Notes: generated by a model from the letters alone, not told the origin. Positions 24,985 to 33,872 are shown, counted from the first letter of the stretch. The stretch is DNA of 64,000 nucleotides from Truepera radiovictrix DSM 17093 (GCF_000092425.1 NC_014221.1:1865001-1929000), one strand, 5' to 3'. Numbers and translations are program-made.

Positions 24985-25223
24985 GTAACGCGCGTGACGG
25001 TGACCGGGAGGTGAGCGCGGTCGTAAGTCGGCAAGGAACCCGCCGCGAGCCCCCAGGCCGTCAGGGCGAGCGGCCACATCATCGCGAGCCGCGCTTCGGG
25101 CGACGTCGCACCGCTGAGGTCCTCGTTCTCCCCCCCCAACGGAACGACCCGCACGGCGAGCGCTGCTCTCGCCTCCCCTCGGGCGCGCCTCGCAGCGTCG
25201 CAAACGTCCACTTCACCGTTCAT
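24981..25223 (-). CDS. Small partner protein of the nucleotidyltransferase
   Basis: An 80-residue protein whose C-terminal half (ARLAMMWPLALTAWGLAAGS, then LPTYDRAHLPVTVTRVT) resembles small conserved proteins often found directly before DUF6036-type genes. The ATG start lies six bases after TAGACT, a leaderless pattern, and its TGA overlaps the next GTG, so both are one coupled unit. It might be one half of a toxin-antitoxin-like pair; neither role is demonstrated. Codon use is like the surroundings. Confidence 0.7.
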   Translation of the reverse strand: MNGEVDVCDAARRARGEARAALAVRVVPLGGENEDLSGATSPEARLAMMWPLALTAWGLAAGSLPTYDRAHLPVTVTRVT

Positions 25224-25257
25224 GGGTTTAGTCTACAAGGCGTAAGGGAGTAGCGCG

Positions 25258-26661
25258 GTGGCTTCTAAAACTGGGGAACAGAAACGCATGTGGGGCGGGC
25301 GCTTCTCTGAAAGCACCGATGAGCTGGTGCAGCGCTTTAACGCCTCCGTAGACTTCGACCGGCGCCTTGCGCTGCACGACCTTGCGGGCTCGGTCGCCCA
25401 CGCCACCATGCTGGGCGAGACGGGTATCCTGACCCAGGACGAGGCGGCGCAGATCATCGCGGGGCTCAAGAACCTGAAGCAGGAGGTCGAGGCGGGGACG
25501 TTCGAATGGCGCGTTGACCTCGAGGACGTCCATATGAACCTCGAGCACGCCCTGACGGAGCGCATCGGCCCCATCGGCGGCAAGCTCCACACCGCCCGGA
25601 GCCGCAACGACCAGGTCGCTACCGACTTCCGGCTCTGGCTGAGAGACGAGACGCACGCGCTCATCGGCCTTTTGCGCGAGGTGCAGGGCGCTCTCGTCGC
25701 GGCCGCCGAGCGCCACTTGGGGCTCATCATGCCGGGCTACACCCACCTGCAGGTCGCGCAACCGGTGCTCTTTAGCCACCACCTGCTCGCCTACTATGAG
25801 ATGTTCGCGCGCGACGAGGGGCGGCTCACAGACTCCCTCAAACGCCTCAACATCTCGCCGCTGGGCGCCGGGGCGCTCGCCGGTACGGGCTTCCCCATCG
25901 ACCGCGCGCGCACCGCCCAGCTGTTGGGGTTTGAGGGCGTCGCCCGCAACTCGCTCGACGCGGTGTCCGACCGCGACTTCGCCGTCGAGTTTCTGGCGGC
26001 CGCCAGCCTCATCATGATGCACCTCTCGAGGCTCTCGGAGGAGCTCATCTTGTGGTCGAGCCAGGAGTTCGGCTTCGTAACGCTCCCCGACTCGCACACA
26101 ACGGGGTCGTCGATCATGCCGCAGAAAAAGAACCCCGACGTCTCCGAGCTCACGCGCGGCAAGACGGGGCGCGTCTACGGGCACCTGCTGGGGCTCTTGA
26201 CGACCCTTAAAGGCTTGCCGCTGGCCTACAACAAGGACCTGCAGGAGGACAAAGAGGGGGTGTTCGACACCGCCGACACGCTGCGCGTGTGCCTTACGCT
26301 CACCGCCGACCTGCTGCCCAAACTCGTCCCCAACGCCTCACGCATGCGTGAGGCGGCGGGCCGCGCCTACTCGAACGCGACCGACCTGGCCGACTACCTG
26401 GCGCGCCAGGGTCTGCCCTTCCGCGAGGCGCACGAGGTCGTGGGCAAGCTCGTCGCGCGCGCCCTACGCGAGGGCAAAGACCTCCAGGAGCTCACGCTCG
26501 CCGAGATGCGAGCGGCGTGCGCGCTTATCGGCGAGGAGGTCTTCGAGGTGCTCCGACTGGAGAGCGTCGTCAATGCCCGCTCGAGCTACGGCGGCACCGC
26601 GCTTGACGCGGTGCGGGCGCAGCTCGCGGCCGCCAAGGCGCGGCTGGAGGGGCAGGGATGA
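25258..26661 (+). CDS. argH: Argininosuccinate lyase
   Basis: A 467-residue enzyme of the fumarase/aspartase superfamily that cleaves argininosuccinate to arginine and fumarate. Visible signatures are KMWGGRF-like [13 protein letters not shown] at the N-terminus, [20 protein letters not shown] (about 111-130), the catalytic-loop [20 protein letters not shown] (about 282-301). GTG 25258 follows AAGGGAG. It overlaps the next gene (ATGA). Confidence 0.97.
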   Translation: MASKTGEQKRMWGGRFSESTDELVQRFNASVDFDRRLALHDLAGSVAHATMLGETGILTQDEAAQIIAGLKNLKQEVEAGTFEWRVDLEDVHMNLEHALTERIGPIGGKLHTARSRNDQVATDFRLWLRDETHALIGLLREVQGALVAAAERHLGLIMPGYTHLQVAQPVLFSHHLLAYYEMFARDEGRLTDSLKRLNISPLGAGALAGTGFPIDRARTAQLLGFEGVARNSLDAVSDRDFAVEFLAAASLIMMHLSRLSEELILWSSQEFGFVTLPDSHTTGSSIMPQKKNPDVSELTRGKTGRVYGHLLGLLTTLKGLPLAYNKDLQEDKEGVFDTADTLRVCLTLTADLLPKLVPNASRMREAAGRAYSNATDLADYLARQGLPFREAHEVVGKLVARALREGKDLQELTLAEMRAACALIGEEVFEVLRLESVVNARSSYGGTALDAVRAQLAAAKARLEGQG

Positions 26662-27218
26662 CGGCGGTCGCCGCGCAACCTCCCGCGCCCGCCGCGCTGA
26701 CGGTGCGCCCCGCGCGCGCGGAGGACGTCACGGCTATTTTCGAGACCATCGGCTACTGGGCGGCGCAGGGGAAGATGCTCGTGCGGCCCATGCAGAACAT
26801 TTTCGAGAACCTGCGCGACTTTTTCGTCGCGGAGGTCGGCGGAGAGTTCGCCGGCTGCGGCGCGCTGCATATCCTCTGGGGGGACATCGCCGAGGTGCGC
26901 GGGCTCGCGGTGCGCCCCGAGGTGCAGGCCAAGGGGGTCGGGCGGGCGCTCGTCGCGGCGTGCGAGGCCGAGGCGCGCCGCCTAGGCATCCCCGTGCTGT
27001 TCGCCTGGACCTACTCGGTGGGCTTTTTCGAGCGCTGCGGCTTTCACCTCATCGACAAGTCCAAAGAGCTGCACCCGCGCGTCTGGTCGGAGTGCCTACG
27101 CTGCCCCTTTTTCGTGGGGTGCAACGAAAACGGCATGCTTAAGCACCTAGAGGGGGTGCCCATGCCCCGCAACCTCCCCGAACCGCCCCCGACGCAGGTG
27201 CCGCCCGGCATCCGTTAG
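26658..27218 (+). CDS. GNAT N-acetyltransferase, ArgA-type (N-acetylglutamate synthase candidate)
   Basis: A 186-residue GNAT protein coupled to argH by an ATGA overlap. The acetyl-CoA motif is [20 protein letters not shown] (about 81-100). The preceding strand ([20 protein letters not shown]) and the following [21 protein letters not shown] match short, stand-alone ArgA-type acetyltransferases. Those make N-acetylglutamate, the first intermediate of arginine synthesis. A cysteine cluster at [13 protein letters not shown] may bind metal or be structural. The position after argH supports the assignment. Confidence 0.85.
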   Translation: MTAVAAQPPAPAALTVRPARAEDVTAIFETIGYWAAQGKMLVRPMQNIFENLRDFFVAEVGGEFAGCGALHILWGDIAEVRGLAVRPEVQAKGVGRALVAACEAEARRLGIPVLFAWTYSVGFFERCGFHLIDKSKELHPRVWSECLRCPFFVGCNENGMLKHLEGVPMPRNLPEPPPTQVPPGIR

Positions 27219-27276
27219 GCTCGGCCCGTGACCTGTGCTCTCACCCGTGGCCCGCGGCGCGCGGTTTGGGGCGCAC

Positions 27277-29334
27277 CTAGACCACGCGGTTTTTGCCCGC
27301 GCGCTTGGCCCTATAGAGGTTGTCGTCGGCGAGCGCGAGGAGCTTTTCGTGGTCTTTGACGCTGAGGTCATCCGCGAGCCCGATGCTGACCGTGACCTGC
27401 AGCTCGGGGTGCAGCTCCCACCAGGGATACTGTTCGATCGCCTCGCGGATGCGCTCGCACACCGCGCGCGCCCCCTGGAGGTCGGTCTGCGGCATCACCA
27501 ACACGAACTCCTCGCCGCCGTAGCGCGCCACGATGTCGACGGTGCGGGTAAAGCGGGCGAAGACCTCCGCCGCCGCGCGCAGCACCCCGTCGCCTATCTG
27601 GTGCGACAGCGTGTCGTTAACCCCCTTGAAGTTGTCGAGGTCGATGAGCGCCACGCTTAGCGGGTGGCGGTAGCGCTGGGCCGCCGCGAACGCCTCGCGC
27701 AGGACCTCTTCGAGGTGGCGCCGGTTGTAGAGGCCCGTCAGGGCGTCCTCGCGGGTCTGCTGCTCGAGCCGTTCGGCCTGCTCGCGCAGCTGCGCGAGCA
27801 GCGCCGCCTTCTCCTCTAGGGTGCGCTCGAGCGCCGCGTTCATCTCGGCGAGCTCGACGTTGCGCAAGCGCTCGATCTCGGCGTCGCGGGCGAGCTTTTC
27901 GAGCTCAAACTGAGCCGTCAGGCGCCTCGTTTTGTCGGCCGCACGCTCCCCGAGGAGCGCTTTTTCGAGCTCGTGCCCCCGCTTGTAGTGCTCGAGCGCC
28001 TCCTCGAGGCGACCCTGGCGCTCGTAGACCTCGGAGAGGGCCGCGTAGACCCCCCTTTCGAGGCGGCGCAACCTCAGCTCCTGGGCGAGCTCCAGAGCCC
28101 GCCTCAGATGCGCGTGGGCGGCGACGAGGTCGCCGTGCGCGGCGAGCGAACGCCCGAGGTTGAGGCGCAGCTCGGTCTCAGCGGCGCGGTTTTGGGTGCG
28201 CTGCGCCAATTCGAGCCCCTGCGCGTAGCGCGCCAGCGAGGCCTCCTTGTCCCCCTGGCGGCAGAGCAGCTGCGCCAACCTGGCGAGGATGAAGACGCGC
28301 GTCTCGACCTCGCCGATGGCCTCGCTGAGCGCGAGCGCCCGCTCGGCGTAGGCGCGCGCCTGCGCGTCGTCGCGGGCGGCCATCGCGATCCCCGCGAGCG
28401 TGTCGAGGGCGTTGACCTGCTCGCGTTTGCGCCCTAGCGTTTCGGTGAGCCGCAGCACCTCGAGGGCGTAGCGCGTCGCCCGCGCGAAGTCGCCGAGTTC
28501 GCGCAGCGTCTCCGCGAGGTTGGCGAGCAGCGTCAGGCGCGCACCGGCGTTGCCGAGCCTCTCAGCGCGCCTAAGCCCCTCGAGGTAGGCTTCGAGCGCG
28601 CGGTCGTCGGCGCCGCTCGCCGCGTGGTAGCTCCCCAGGTTGTTGAGCGCCGAAACCTGTCCCATCACGTCGCCCAAACGCTCCTTGAGTTCAAGCGCCT
28701 CCTGGTTGGCCCGCAACGACGCGGTGTAGTTGCCGTAGTAGGACTCGACGATCGCCCACATGAGAAGCCCCTGGGCACGCCCCTCGAGGTCGCCGAGCGC
28801 GGCGTAGCGCTCTAGGCTCTCGCCGACGAGGGTGCGCGCCTCCGCAAACGCGCCGCGGTCGATGTGCGCCCCCGCCGCAAAGAGCAGCGCGTCGGTCTCG
28901 CCCAAACGGTCGCCGAGCGCGGCGAAGCGCTCGCGGCTCCGGTCGTGCGCCGCGAGCGCCGCCTCAAAGTCCCCCAGACGGGTGTGCAAAAACCCCCGCA
29001 CGAAGTCGGCGCGGGCGGCGGCGTGGCGCAGCCCGGCGGTGTCGGCGGCCTGCGCAGCCCGCTCGAGGAACGCCTGCGCTTGGGTGAACTCGAGGCGGTC
29101 GACCGCACAGAACGCGAGCGTCAGCCCGCTGTACGCGAGCCCTCTGGGGTAACCCAGGTGCTCCGAGCGCGCGCACGCCTCTTGCGCGAGCGCCCACGCG
29201 CCATCGGGATCGACGCGCCTAAGCGACCAGGCGCGTTCGTTAAGCCGGTCGATGGGCGCTTCGGGGGGCTCTTCGGGGGATGAGGTCATATCACACAGTT
29301 CACCGGGCGCTGCGCCCGTCTTCTCTAGCGTCAT
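27277..29334 (-). CDS. TPR-repeat diguanylate cyclase (GGDEF)
   Basis: A 685-residue cytoplasmic protein. Residues ~20-480 consist of tetratricopeptide-type helical pairs (for example ALNNLGSYHAASGADDRALE, ALDTLAGIAMAARDDAQARA). A long coiled coil follows (LAEMNAALERTLEEKAALLA). The C-terminal GGDEF domain begins at TREDALTGLYNRRHLEEVLR and has the catalytic loop YGGEEFVLVMPQ, expected to make cyclic di-GMP. There is no transmembrane segment. I take ATG 29334 as start; it overlaps a mini-ORF stop as ATGA. The TPR part is presumably the input or partner-binding module. Confidence 0.93.
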   Translation of the reverse strand: MTLEKTGAAPGELCDMTSSPEEPPEAPIDRLNERAWSLRRVDPDGAWALAQEACARSEHLGYPRGLAYSGLTLAFCAVDRLEFTQAQAFLERAAQAADTAGLRHAAARADFVRGFLHTRLGDFEAALAAHDRSRERFAALGDRLGETDALLFAAGAHIDRGAFAEARTLVGESLERYAALGDLEGRAQGLLMWAIVESYYGNYTASLRANQEALELKERLGDVMGQVSALNNLGSYHAASGADDRALEAYLEGLRRAERLGNAGARLTLLANLAETLRELGDFARATRYALEVLRLTETLGRKREQVNALDTLAGIAMAARDDAQARAYAERALALSEAIGEVETRVFILARLAQLLCRQGDKEASLARYAQGLELAQRTQNRAAETELRLNLGRSLAAHGDLVAAHAHLRRALELAQELRLRRLERGVYAALSEVYERQGRLEEALEHYKRGHELEKALLGERAADKTRRLTAQFELEKLARDAEIERLRNVELAEMNAALERTLEEKAALLAQLREQAERLEQQTREDALTGLYNRRHLEEVLREAFAAAQRYRHPLSVALIDLDNFKGVNDTLSHQIGDGVLRAAAEVFARFTRTVDIVARYGGEEFVLVMPQTDLQGARAVCERIREAIEQYPWWELHPELQVTVSIGLADDLSVKDHEKLLALADDNLYRAKRAGKNRVV

Positions 29335-29375
29335 CTCGCCACCGCCTTTAACCTCCGCTGCACCTCGCGGTGCAC
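29331..29375 (-). CDS. Leader mini-ORF before the GGDEF gene
   Basis: A 14-codon ORF (MHREVQRRLKAVAR) starts with GTG seven bases after CATAAT and ends in an ATGA overlap with the GGDEF gene, which has only a weak ribosome site. The layout repeats that of the leader ORFs before proC and mnhF. Confidence 0.4.
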   Translation of the reverse strand: MHREVQRRLKAVAR

Positions 29376-29596
29376 TGGCGGTATTATGGCCGCGCGGGTC
29401 TTGCAAGATTCTTACACCCCTTTAAAGCGCGGTTCAATCCCAAGTTACGGCACAACCGGACGCGCGTGGCGGGGGTGGGTCTTAAGCACCAACACCCGCG
29501 CAGCTTCGGGGAGCGGGTCGCGGGTCGCAACCAAGCGACCCCCACGACGCCCCCGGTTCGCGCCGCCAGAGCGCCAAAAACGCCACGGGGTACACC

Positions 29597-30685
29597 ATGC
29601 CGACGATACCGACAACGCCCGCACACGCCGACTTGCAGGGGAAGAGCACGCGCAAAGCCGTCTGTGTCGTCTATACGGGCGGCACCATCGGGATGATCGG
29701 CGCCGCTTTCGGTGCGAGCGGCTACCGACCGGCCCCCGGCGACCTCGAGGCGCGCCTCACCGCGCTTCCGGAGCTGAGCGCCCCCGAGATGCCGCGCGTG
29801 GTGTTTCGCGAGCTCTCACCGCTTTTAGACTCCGCCGAACTCGCGCCGCGCGACTGGGAGCGTATCGGCCGCGAGATCGCGGCGCACGACGCAGCCTGCG
29901 ACGGGTTTGTCGTGCTGCACGGCACCGACACGATGGCCTACACCGCCTCCGCCCTCTCCTTTATGCTCGAGGGGCTCGCCAAACCGGTGATCCTCACCGG
30001 CTCGCAGCTGCCCTTCGCGCACCTGCGCAGCGACGCCCGCGACAACCTCATCACCGCCCTGCTGCTCGCCGCCCACACCCCTTTGTGCGAGGTCGGCATC
30101 TACTTTCGCGGCGTGCTGCTCCGCGGCAACCGCGCGCGCAAGGTCTCCTCGAGCGGCTTCGGCGCCTTTGCGTCGCCCAACGCGCCGCCGCTCGCCACCG
30201 TCGGCGTTGAGGTCGCGCTGCACCCCGCCGCGCGCCGCACCCCCTACCTCGCCGGCCCCTTGCGTTTGCAGCGCCTCGCCGACGTTCAGGTCGGCGCGCT
30301 GCGCCTTTTCCCGGGTATCGATCAGCGCTTTCTCCACAACGTGCTGCAAGAGCCCCTGCAGGGGCTCGTCCTCGAAACCTACGGCAGCGGCAACGCGCCC
30401 CGCGACCCCGGCTTTCTGCGCGTTTTGGCGCGCGCCACAGAGCGCGGGGTGGTCATCGTCAACTGCACGCAGTGCTTTAGCGGCGGGGTCGATATGGAAA
30501 GCTACGCGACGGGGCAGGCGCTGCGCGACGCCGGGCTGACGAGCGGCGCCGACCTCACCCCCGAAGCGGCGCTGACCAAGCTCGTCTACCTCTTTAGCAA
30601 AGGCCACACCCCGGAGGAGGTGCGCGCGCTCATCACGACCGACCTGCGCGGGGAGCTGACGCCGAGGAGCGGACGCGTCACGTAG
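29597..30685 (+). CDS. L-asparaginase, type I/II family
   Basis: A 362-residue amidohydrolase converting asparagine to aspartate and ammonia. The first catalytic threonine lies in VVYTGGTIGMIG (about 19-30), the second in VLHGTDTMAYTASALSFML (about 106-124). LTGSQLPFAHLRSDARDNL follows. C-terminal EAALTKLVYLFSKGHTPEEV is typical. No signal peptide is visible, so it resembles cytoplasmic type I. It stands alone, with the start at ATG 29597 preceded by a weak ACGGGG. Confidence 0.94.
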   Translation: MPTIPTTPAHADLQGKSTRKAVCVVYTGGTIGMIGAAFGASGYRPAPGDLEARLTALPELSAPEMPRVVFRELSPLLDSAELAPRDWERIGREIAAHDAACDGFVVLHGTDTMAYTASALSFMLEGLAKPVILTGSQLPFAHLRSDARDNLITALLLAAHTPLCEVGIYFRGVLLRGNRARKVSSSGFGAFASPNAPPLATVGVEVALHPAARRTPYLAGPLRLQRLADVQVGALRLFPGIDQRFLHNVLQEPLQGLVLETYGSGNAPRDPGFLRVLARATERGVVIVNCTQCFSGGVDMESYATGQALRDAGLTSGADLTPEAALTKLVYLFSKGHTPEEVRALITTDLRGELTPRSGRVT

Positions 30686-30728
30686 GTCTGGCGTGACCCG
30701 CGACCACCCCCGAGCCCGGCGCCCCCCC

Positions 30729-31703
30729 CTAGCCGCCCCCGCCGTCGTCGACGGACGACCACACGACCCGTTCGTCCTCGAGCCGGAAGTAGGTCACCGC
30801 CGCGTTGTTGTCGTAGTCGAGCTCTTCAATCCGCCTCTCGGGGTTCGTCGTCACGACCACGGCGTAGGAGCCGCTCGGCGCGTCCGTGAGGTCGAGGTCT
30901 TGCTCCAAGAGGAGGGAGAGGTACTCGTCACCCCAACCGACCGAGATCCCCTGCACGTCCTCGCGGCACCCCGCGTAGACGGGCCCACCCGGCACCTCGA
31001 TAAGGCCGCTTTCGAGGTGCGTGAGGTTGCTCGCCATGTGCTTGATGTCCATGAGGCAAAAGCCGACCTTGGCGTTTTCGGCGATCAGCTCCACGAGCTC
31101 GCCCCCCTCGCCGACGCGCCAGAGCCCGTAGTGCGCGAAGCCGTCGAAGTGCAGGTGCCCGTGGCGGTGCTCGTAATTGAAGGTGCCGACCCACCGCCCC
31201 TGCTCGGCGCGCAGCTCGGGGAACGTGCCCCCCGTTTGCGCCCCGCCGGTCTGCAAGGCCGCGGGCGACGCACCGGCGCTCGCGGCCTCCCCCACGCGGC
31301 GGTAGACGTACTGGTAGACCTCGAGCTCGCCGGTCTCGGGGTTGCGCGCGCCGCGCGTCTCCAAGGGCCCTAGCCCCGCGTTCCAGATGAGCGTCGTAAA
31401 CTTGAGGCGTAAGTTCCCCTCGGCGCGGCTGCCAACTGTCGAGAGGTCGCTGGGCTCGAGCGGCACGAGGTCGGGCAAAAGGCGTTCGGGGAGCGTTTCG
31501 CGCGTGTAACTCGGTGCGGCCCCGGTCGCGGCGACGTGCTGCAACCCCGCGCGGTTGCGCGCCTCGATCTCGGCGAGGTTCCACGACGCCATCGGCAACG
31601 CCCCCTCGGCGCGCCCCCGCTCCTCATGGGTCATCGTTAGCGGGCCGAGCAACACGTAGGCGACGAGCACCCCCACAGCCCCCCGGCGAACAGTCCGTCG
31701 CAA
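30729..31703 (-). CDS. Lysyl-oxidase-like copper protein
   Basis: A 324-residue protein with an N-terminal hydrophobic segment (GAVGVLVAYVLLGPLT), so exported or anchored. The lysyl-oxidase core is recognisable: LRLKFTTLIWNAGLGPLE, then the copper-site histidines in HRHGHLHFDGFAHYGLW (about 185-201), KVGFCLMDIKHM, QGISVGWGDEY, and NPERRIEELDYDNNAA. Eukaryotic lysyl oxidases deaminate lysine in matrix proteins; the role of bacterial homologues is mostly unknown. It starts at TTG 31703 with GGAGGTGA five bases away, and a TATAAA box lies upstream. Confidence 0.85.
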   Translation of the reverse strand: MRRTVRRGAVGVLVAYVLLGPLTMTHEERGRAEGALPMASWNLAEIEARNRAGLQHVAATGAAPSYTRETLPERLLPDLVPLEPSDLSTVGSRAEGNLRLKFTTLIWNAGLGPLETRGARNPETGELEVYQYVYRRVGEAASAGASPAALQTGGAQTGGTFPELRAEQGRWVGTFNYEHRHGHLHFDGFAHYGLWRVGEGGELVELIAENAKVGFCLMDIKHMASNLTHLESGLIEVPGGPVYAGCREDVQGISVGWGDEYLSLLLEQDLDLTDAPSGSYAVVVTTNPERRIEELDYDNNAAVTYFRLEDERVVWSSVDDGGGG

Positions 31704-31907
31704 GCGTCACCTCCACCGTTTCATCAAGGTAGTTTATAACGGTTCCGGGCGCCTTTGCACATGTGCAGTAACAGTCGCATCTGGGTAGCAGCAGGCAGCT
31801 ACCCACGCGTCGGCTACGGGCGCTCGCACATGCGCCACCCGGCGGCGCAACGCGCCGACACGACCGCGCAGCCGTCGCCGGGGGCTTCAAAGCGTGTATT
31901 CTGGAGC

Positions 31908-32237
31908 ATGGACTACGTGGACCTGGCGGAACAGCGGAAGTTCGACGAAGCGGCGATGCAGAAGATCCCCGTGTTCTCCTCCGACAAGCTGCTCTTCGAT
32001 CAGTACTGCTTGCTGCCGGGGCAACAGCAGCGCACGCACACGCACGAGGCCGAGGACAAGGTGTACGTCGTCCTTCAAGGGGAGGCGCTCTTCGACATCG
32101 GCGGCGAACGGGAGATGCTCGCCGAGGGAACGGCGGTGATCGCCCGCGCCGGGGTGCCGCACGGCGTGCGCAACGAATCCGACTCGGCGCTCGTGCTCCT
32201 CGTGGCGATGGCGCCCAAACCCGCTAACGCTTCATGA
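31908..32237 (+). CDS. Cupin-domain protein
   Basis: A 109-residue single-domain cupin. Metal-binding histidines sit in QQQRTHTHEAEDKVYVVLQG (about 42-61), matching motif 1 (G-x5-H-x-H-x3,4-E-x6-G), and motif 2 includes AGVPHGVRNES. It may be a metal-dependent enzyme or a sensor; no substrate is evident. The ATG at 31908 follows TATTCT by five bases, suggesting a leaderless start. It overlaps the epimerase gene by four bases (ATGA). Confidence 0.88.
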   Translation: MDYVDLAEQRKFDEAAMQKIPVFSSDKLLFDQYCLLPGQQQRTHTHEAEDKVYVVLQGEALFDIGGEREMLAEGTAVIARAGVPHGVRNESDSALVLLVAMAPKPANAS

Positions 32238-32668
32238 GCCTACCGCACCCGCTTAAAGACCTCCCGCTCGACCACATCGGCGTCGCCACCCCCGACCTCG
32301 ACGCCGCGAGCGCCCCCTTTGAGCTGCTGGGCCTCCCCCGCGACGGCGACGACGAAGAGCTGTCCCACCAAGGGGTGCGCGTGCGCGCCTTTCGGAGCGG
32401 TGAGAGCCTCGTCGAGCTGCTCGAGCCCACCACGCCGGAGAGCCCCATCCGCAGCTTTTTGGAGCGGCGCGGGCCGGGGTTGCACCACCTCGCGCTGCGC
32501 GTCACCCGGCTCGAGGCGGAGGTCGCGCGGCTCAAGGCGGCCGGCGCGCGCTTTGTCTCGGACGCGCCCCGCGGGGGCCGACACGGTACCCGCGTCGTCT
32601 TTTTGCACCCGAAGTGGGCGGGCGGGGTGCTCGTCGAGTTGGTCGAACACCCCACCCACACCCCTTGA
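32234..32668 (+). CDS. mce: Methylmalonyl-CoA epimerase-like VOC protein
   Basis: A 144-residue vicinal-oxygen-chelate protein with two beta-alpha-beta-beta modules. Metal ligands are expected in LDHIGVATPDLDAA (about 11-24), GPGLHHLALRVTRL (about 79-92) and the glutamate in GVLVELVEHP near the C-terminus. The spacing fits methylmalonyl-CoA epimerase, which interconverts R and S forms in propionate metabolism. It lies between cupin and VanZ-like genes, both joined by stop-start overlaps. Confidence 0.88.
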   Translation: MSLPHPLKDLPLDHIGVATPDLDAASAPFELLGLPRDGDDEELSHQGVRVRAFRSGESLVELLEPTTPESPIRSFLERRGPGLHHLALRVTRLEAEVARLKAAGARFVSDAPRGGRHGTRVVFLHPKWAGGVLVELVEHPTHTP

Positions 32669-33030
32669 ACCGCCCCCTCTGGTGGCTCGCCGCCCTTGCG
32701 TGGGCGGGTCTCACCTTCTGGTTCTCGAGCTCCCCCGACGCCCAGGGGGCCGCCGGTTGGCTCGACCTCTCGCCGCCGCGCGACAAGCTCTTTCACGCCG
32801 CTAACTTCGGCGTTTTGGGGCTGCTGATCTTGTTCGCGAGCGGCCGCCCCCTGCTCGCCGTGCTCCTCGCCTCGCTCTACGGCGCCGTCGATGAGCTGCA
32901 CCAGGCCACCGTCCCCGGGCGGAGCGCCGACGTCGCCGACTGGGTCGCCGACACGCTCGGGGCAGCTTTCGCCGTGACGCTCGCGGTGCTCTGGCAGCGG
33001 CAGCGCGCGCGCGATAGACTAGCGCGGTGA
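32665..33030 (+). CDS. VanZ-like membrane protein
   Basis: A 121-residue protein starting at TTG 32665, overlapping the epimerase stop as TTGA. Four hydrophobic helices are present. The VanZ-type features are DKLFHAANFGVLGLLILFAS (about 40-59) and YGAVDELHQATVPGRSADVADWVADTLGA-type sequence near 75-100. The family is loosely linked to glycopeptide tolerance, but function is unknown here. A TAGACT box for the following unit lies in its last codons. Confidence 0.85.
   Translation: MNRPLWWLAALAWAGLTFWFSSSPDAQGAAGWLDLSPPRDKLFHAANFGVLGLLILFASGRPLLAVLLASLYGAVDELHQATVPGRSADVADWVADTLGAAFAVTLAVLWQRQRARDRLAR
33015..33020 (+). promoter_or_regulatory. -10 box (TAGACT) inside the VanZ-like gene end
   Basis: TAGACT ends six bases before GTG 33027, which opens the mini-ORF preceding proC. 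It would give proC an internal promoter and a leaderless start. Confidence 0.5.
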
Positions 33031-33074
33031 ACCGCTCTTGCGAACATCGGGCCCACAAAGGGCAGAGCGCGTGA
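33027..33074 (+). CDS. Leader mini-ORF before proC
   Basis: A 15-codon ORF (MNRSCEHRAHKGQSA) begins at GTG in a GTGA overlap with the VanZ-like stop, six bases after TAGACT. It ends in a second GTGA overlap with proC. It contains no proline codon, so proline-dependent attenuation is unlikely; coupling is the better guess. Confidence 0.45.
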   Translation: MNRSCEHRAHKGQSA

Positions 33075-33859
33075 AGCTCGCGCTCGTCGGCGCGGGCAAG
33101 ATGGGGGGCGCCGTGCTCACGGGGGCGCTGCGCGCGGGCGTCTTGGACGCGGCCGAGGTCGGTATCTACCATCCGGACGAGGCGCGGCGCACCGCGCTCG
33201 CCGCGCAGTACGGCGTCACCCCCTTTACCGACGACGACATCCACGCCGCCGAAAGGGTGCTCATCGCCGTCAAACCGCAGTCGTTCGACGAGGTCGCGCC
33301 CCTAATCGCGCAGCGCAGCGCCGCCTACATCTCGCTGATGGCCGGGGTCAGCGCCGAGACGATCGCCCGGCGGGTCGGGTCGGCGCGGGTGGTGCGCGCC
33401 ATGCCCAACTTGGGCGCGCGCGTCGGGCTCTCGGCGACCGCGCTCGCGCACCTGCCGCAGGCCGAGGGCGAGGACGTCGCCTTTGCCGAACGGCTGTTCT
33501 GCGCGGTGGGCACGGTTTACCGCATCCCCGAGCGGCTGTTCGACGCCTTTACCGGCCTCGCGGGCTCCGGCCCCGCCTTCGCGGCGGTCTTCGCCGAGGC
33601 GCTCGCCGACGGCGGCGTGCGGGTCGGCTTTTCGCGCGAGGTGGCGCAGGGTCTCGCCAAACAGGTGCTGTTGGCGAGCGCTACCCTGCTAGGCGCCGAG
33701 AGCCCCGGCAACCTTAAAGACGAGGTCGCGAGCGCGGGCGGTACGGCGATCGCCGGGGTGATGGCCCTAGAGCAGCACGGGTTGCGCTACGCGGCGATGC
33801 AGGCCGTCGAGATGGCCGCCAAGCGCGCGGCCGAGCTGAGCCGCGCCGACGAGCGCTAA
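33071..33859 (+). CDS. proC: Pyrroline-5-carboxylate reductase
   Basis: A 262-residue enzyme reducing pyrroline-5-carboxylate to proline with NAD(P)H. The Rossmann motif is LALVGAGKMGGAVLTG at residues 3-18. RVVRAMPNLGARVGLSATAL and the C-terminal signature around SPGNLKDEVASAGGTAIAGV (about 212-231) are typical. I place the start at GTG 33071, in overlap with the mini-ORF; the frame is open 33 bases further upstream but those residues precede the universal start position. Confidence 0.95.
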   Translation: MKLALVGAGKMGGAVLTGALRAGVLDAAEVGIYHPDEARRTALAAQYGVTPFTDDDIHAAERVLIAVKPQSFDEVAPLIAQRSAAYISLMAGVSAETIARRVGSARVVRAMPNLGARVGLSATALAHLPQAEGEDVAFAERLFCAVGTVYRIPERLFDAFTGLAGSGPAFAAVFAEALADGGVRVGFSREVAQGLAKQVLLASATLLGAESPGNLKDEVASAGGTAIAGVMALEQHGLRYAAMQAVEMAAKRAAELSRADER

Positions 33860-33872
33860 CGCGGCGCGCAAA

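Noticed and set aside
29386-30210. A long plus-strand frame overlapping the asparaginase gene
   Set aside because: It is Arg/Pro/Ala-rich, without domain likeness, and lies in the wrong frame across a well-supported gene.
33038-33070. Upstream extension of proC from TTG 33038
   Set aside because: The Rossmann strand begins at the GTG 33071 start as in all family members, and the extension overlaps the mini-ORF.
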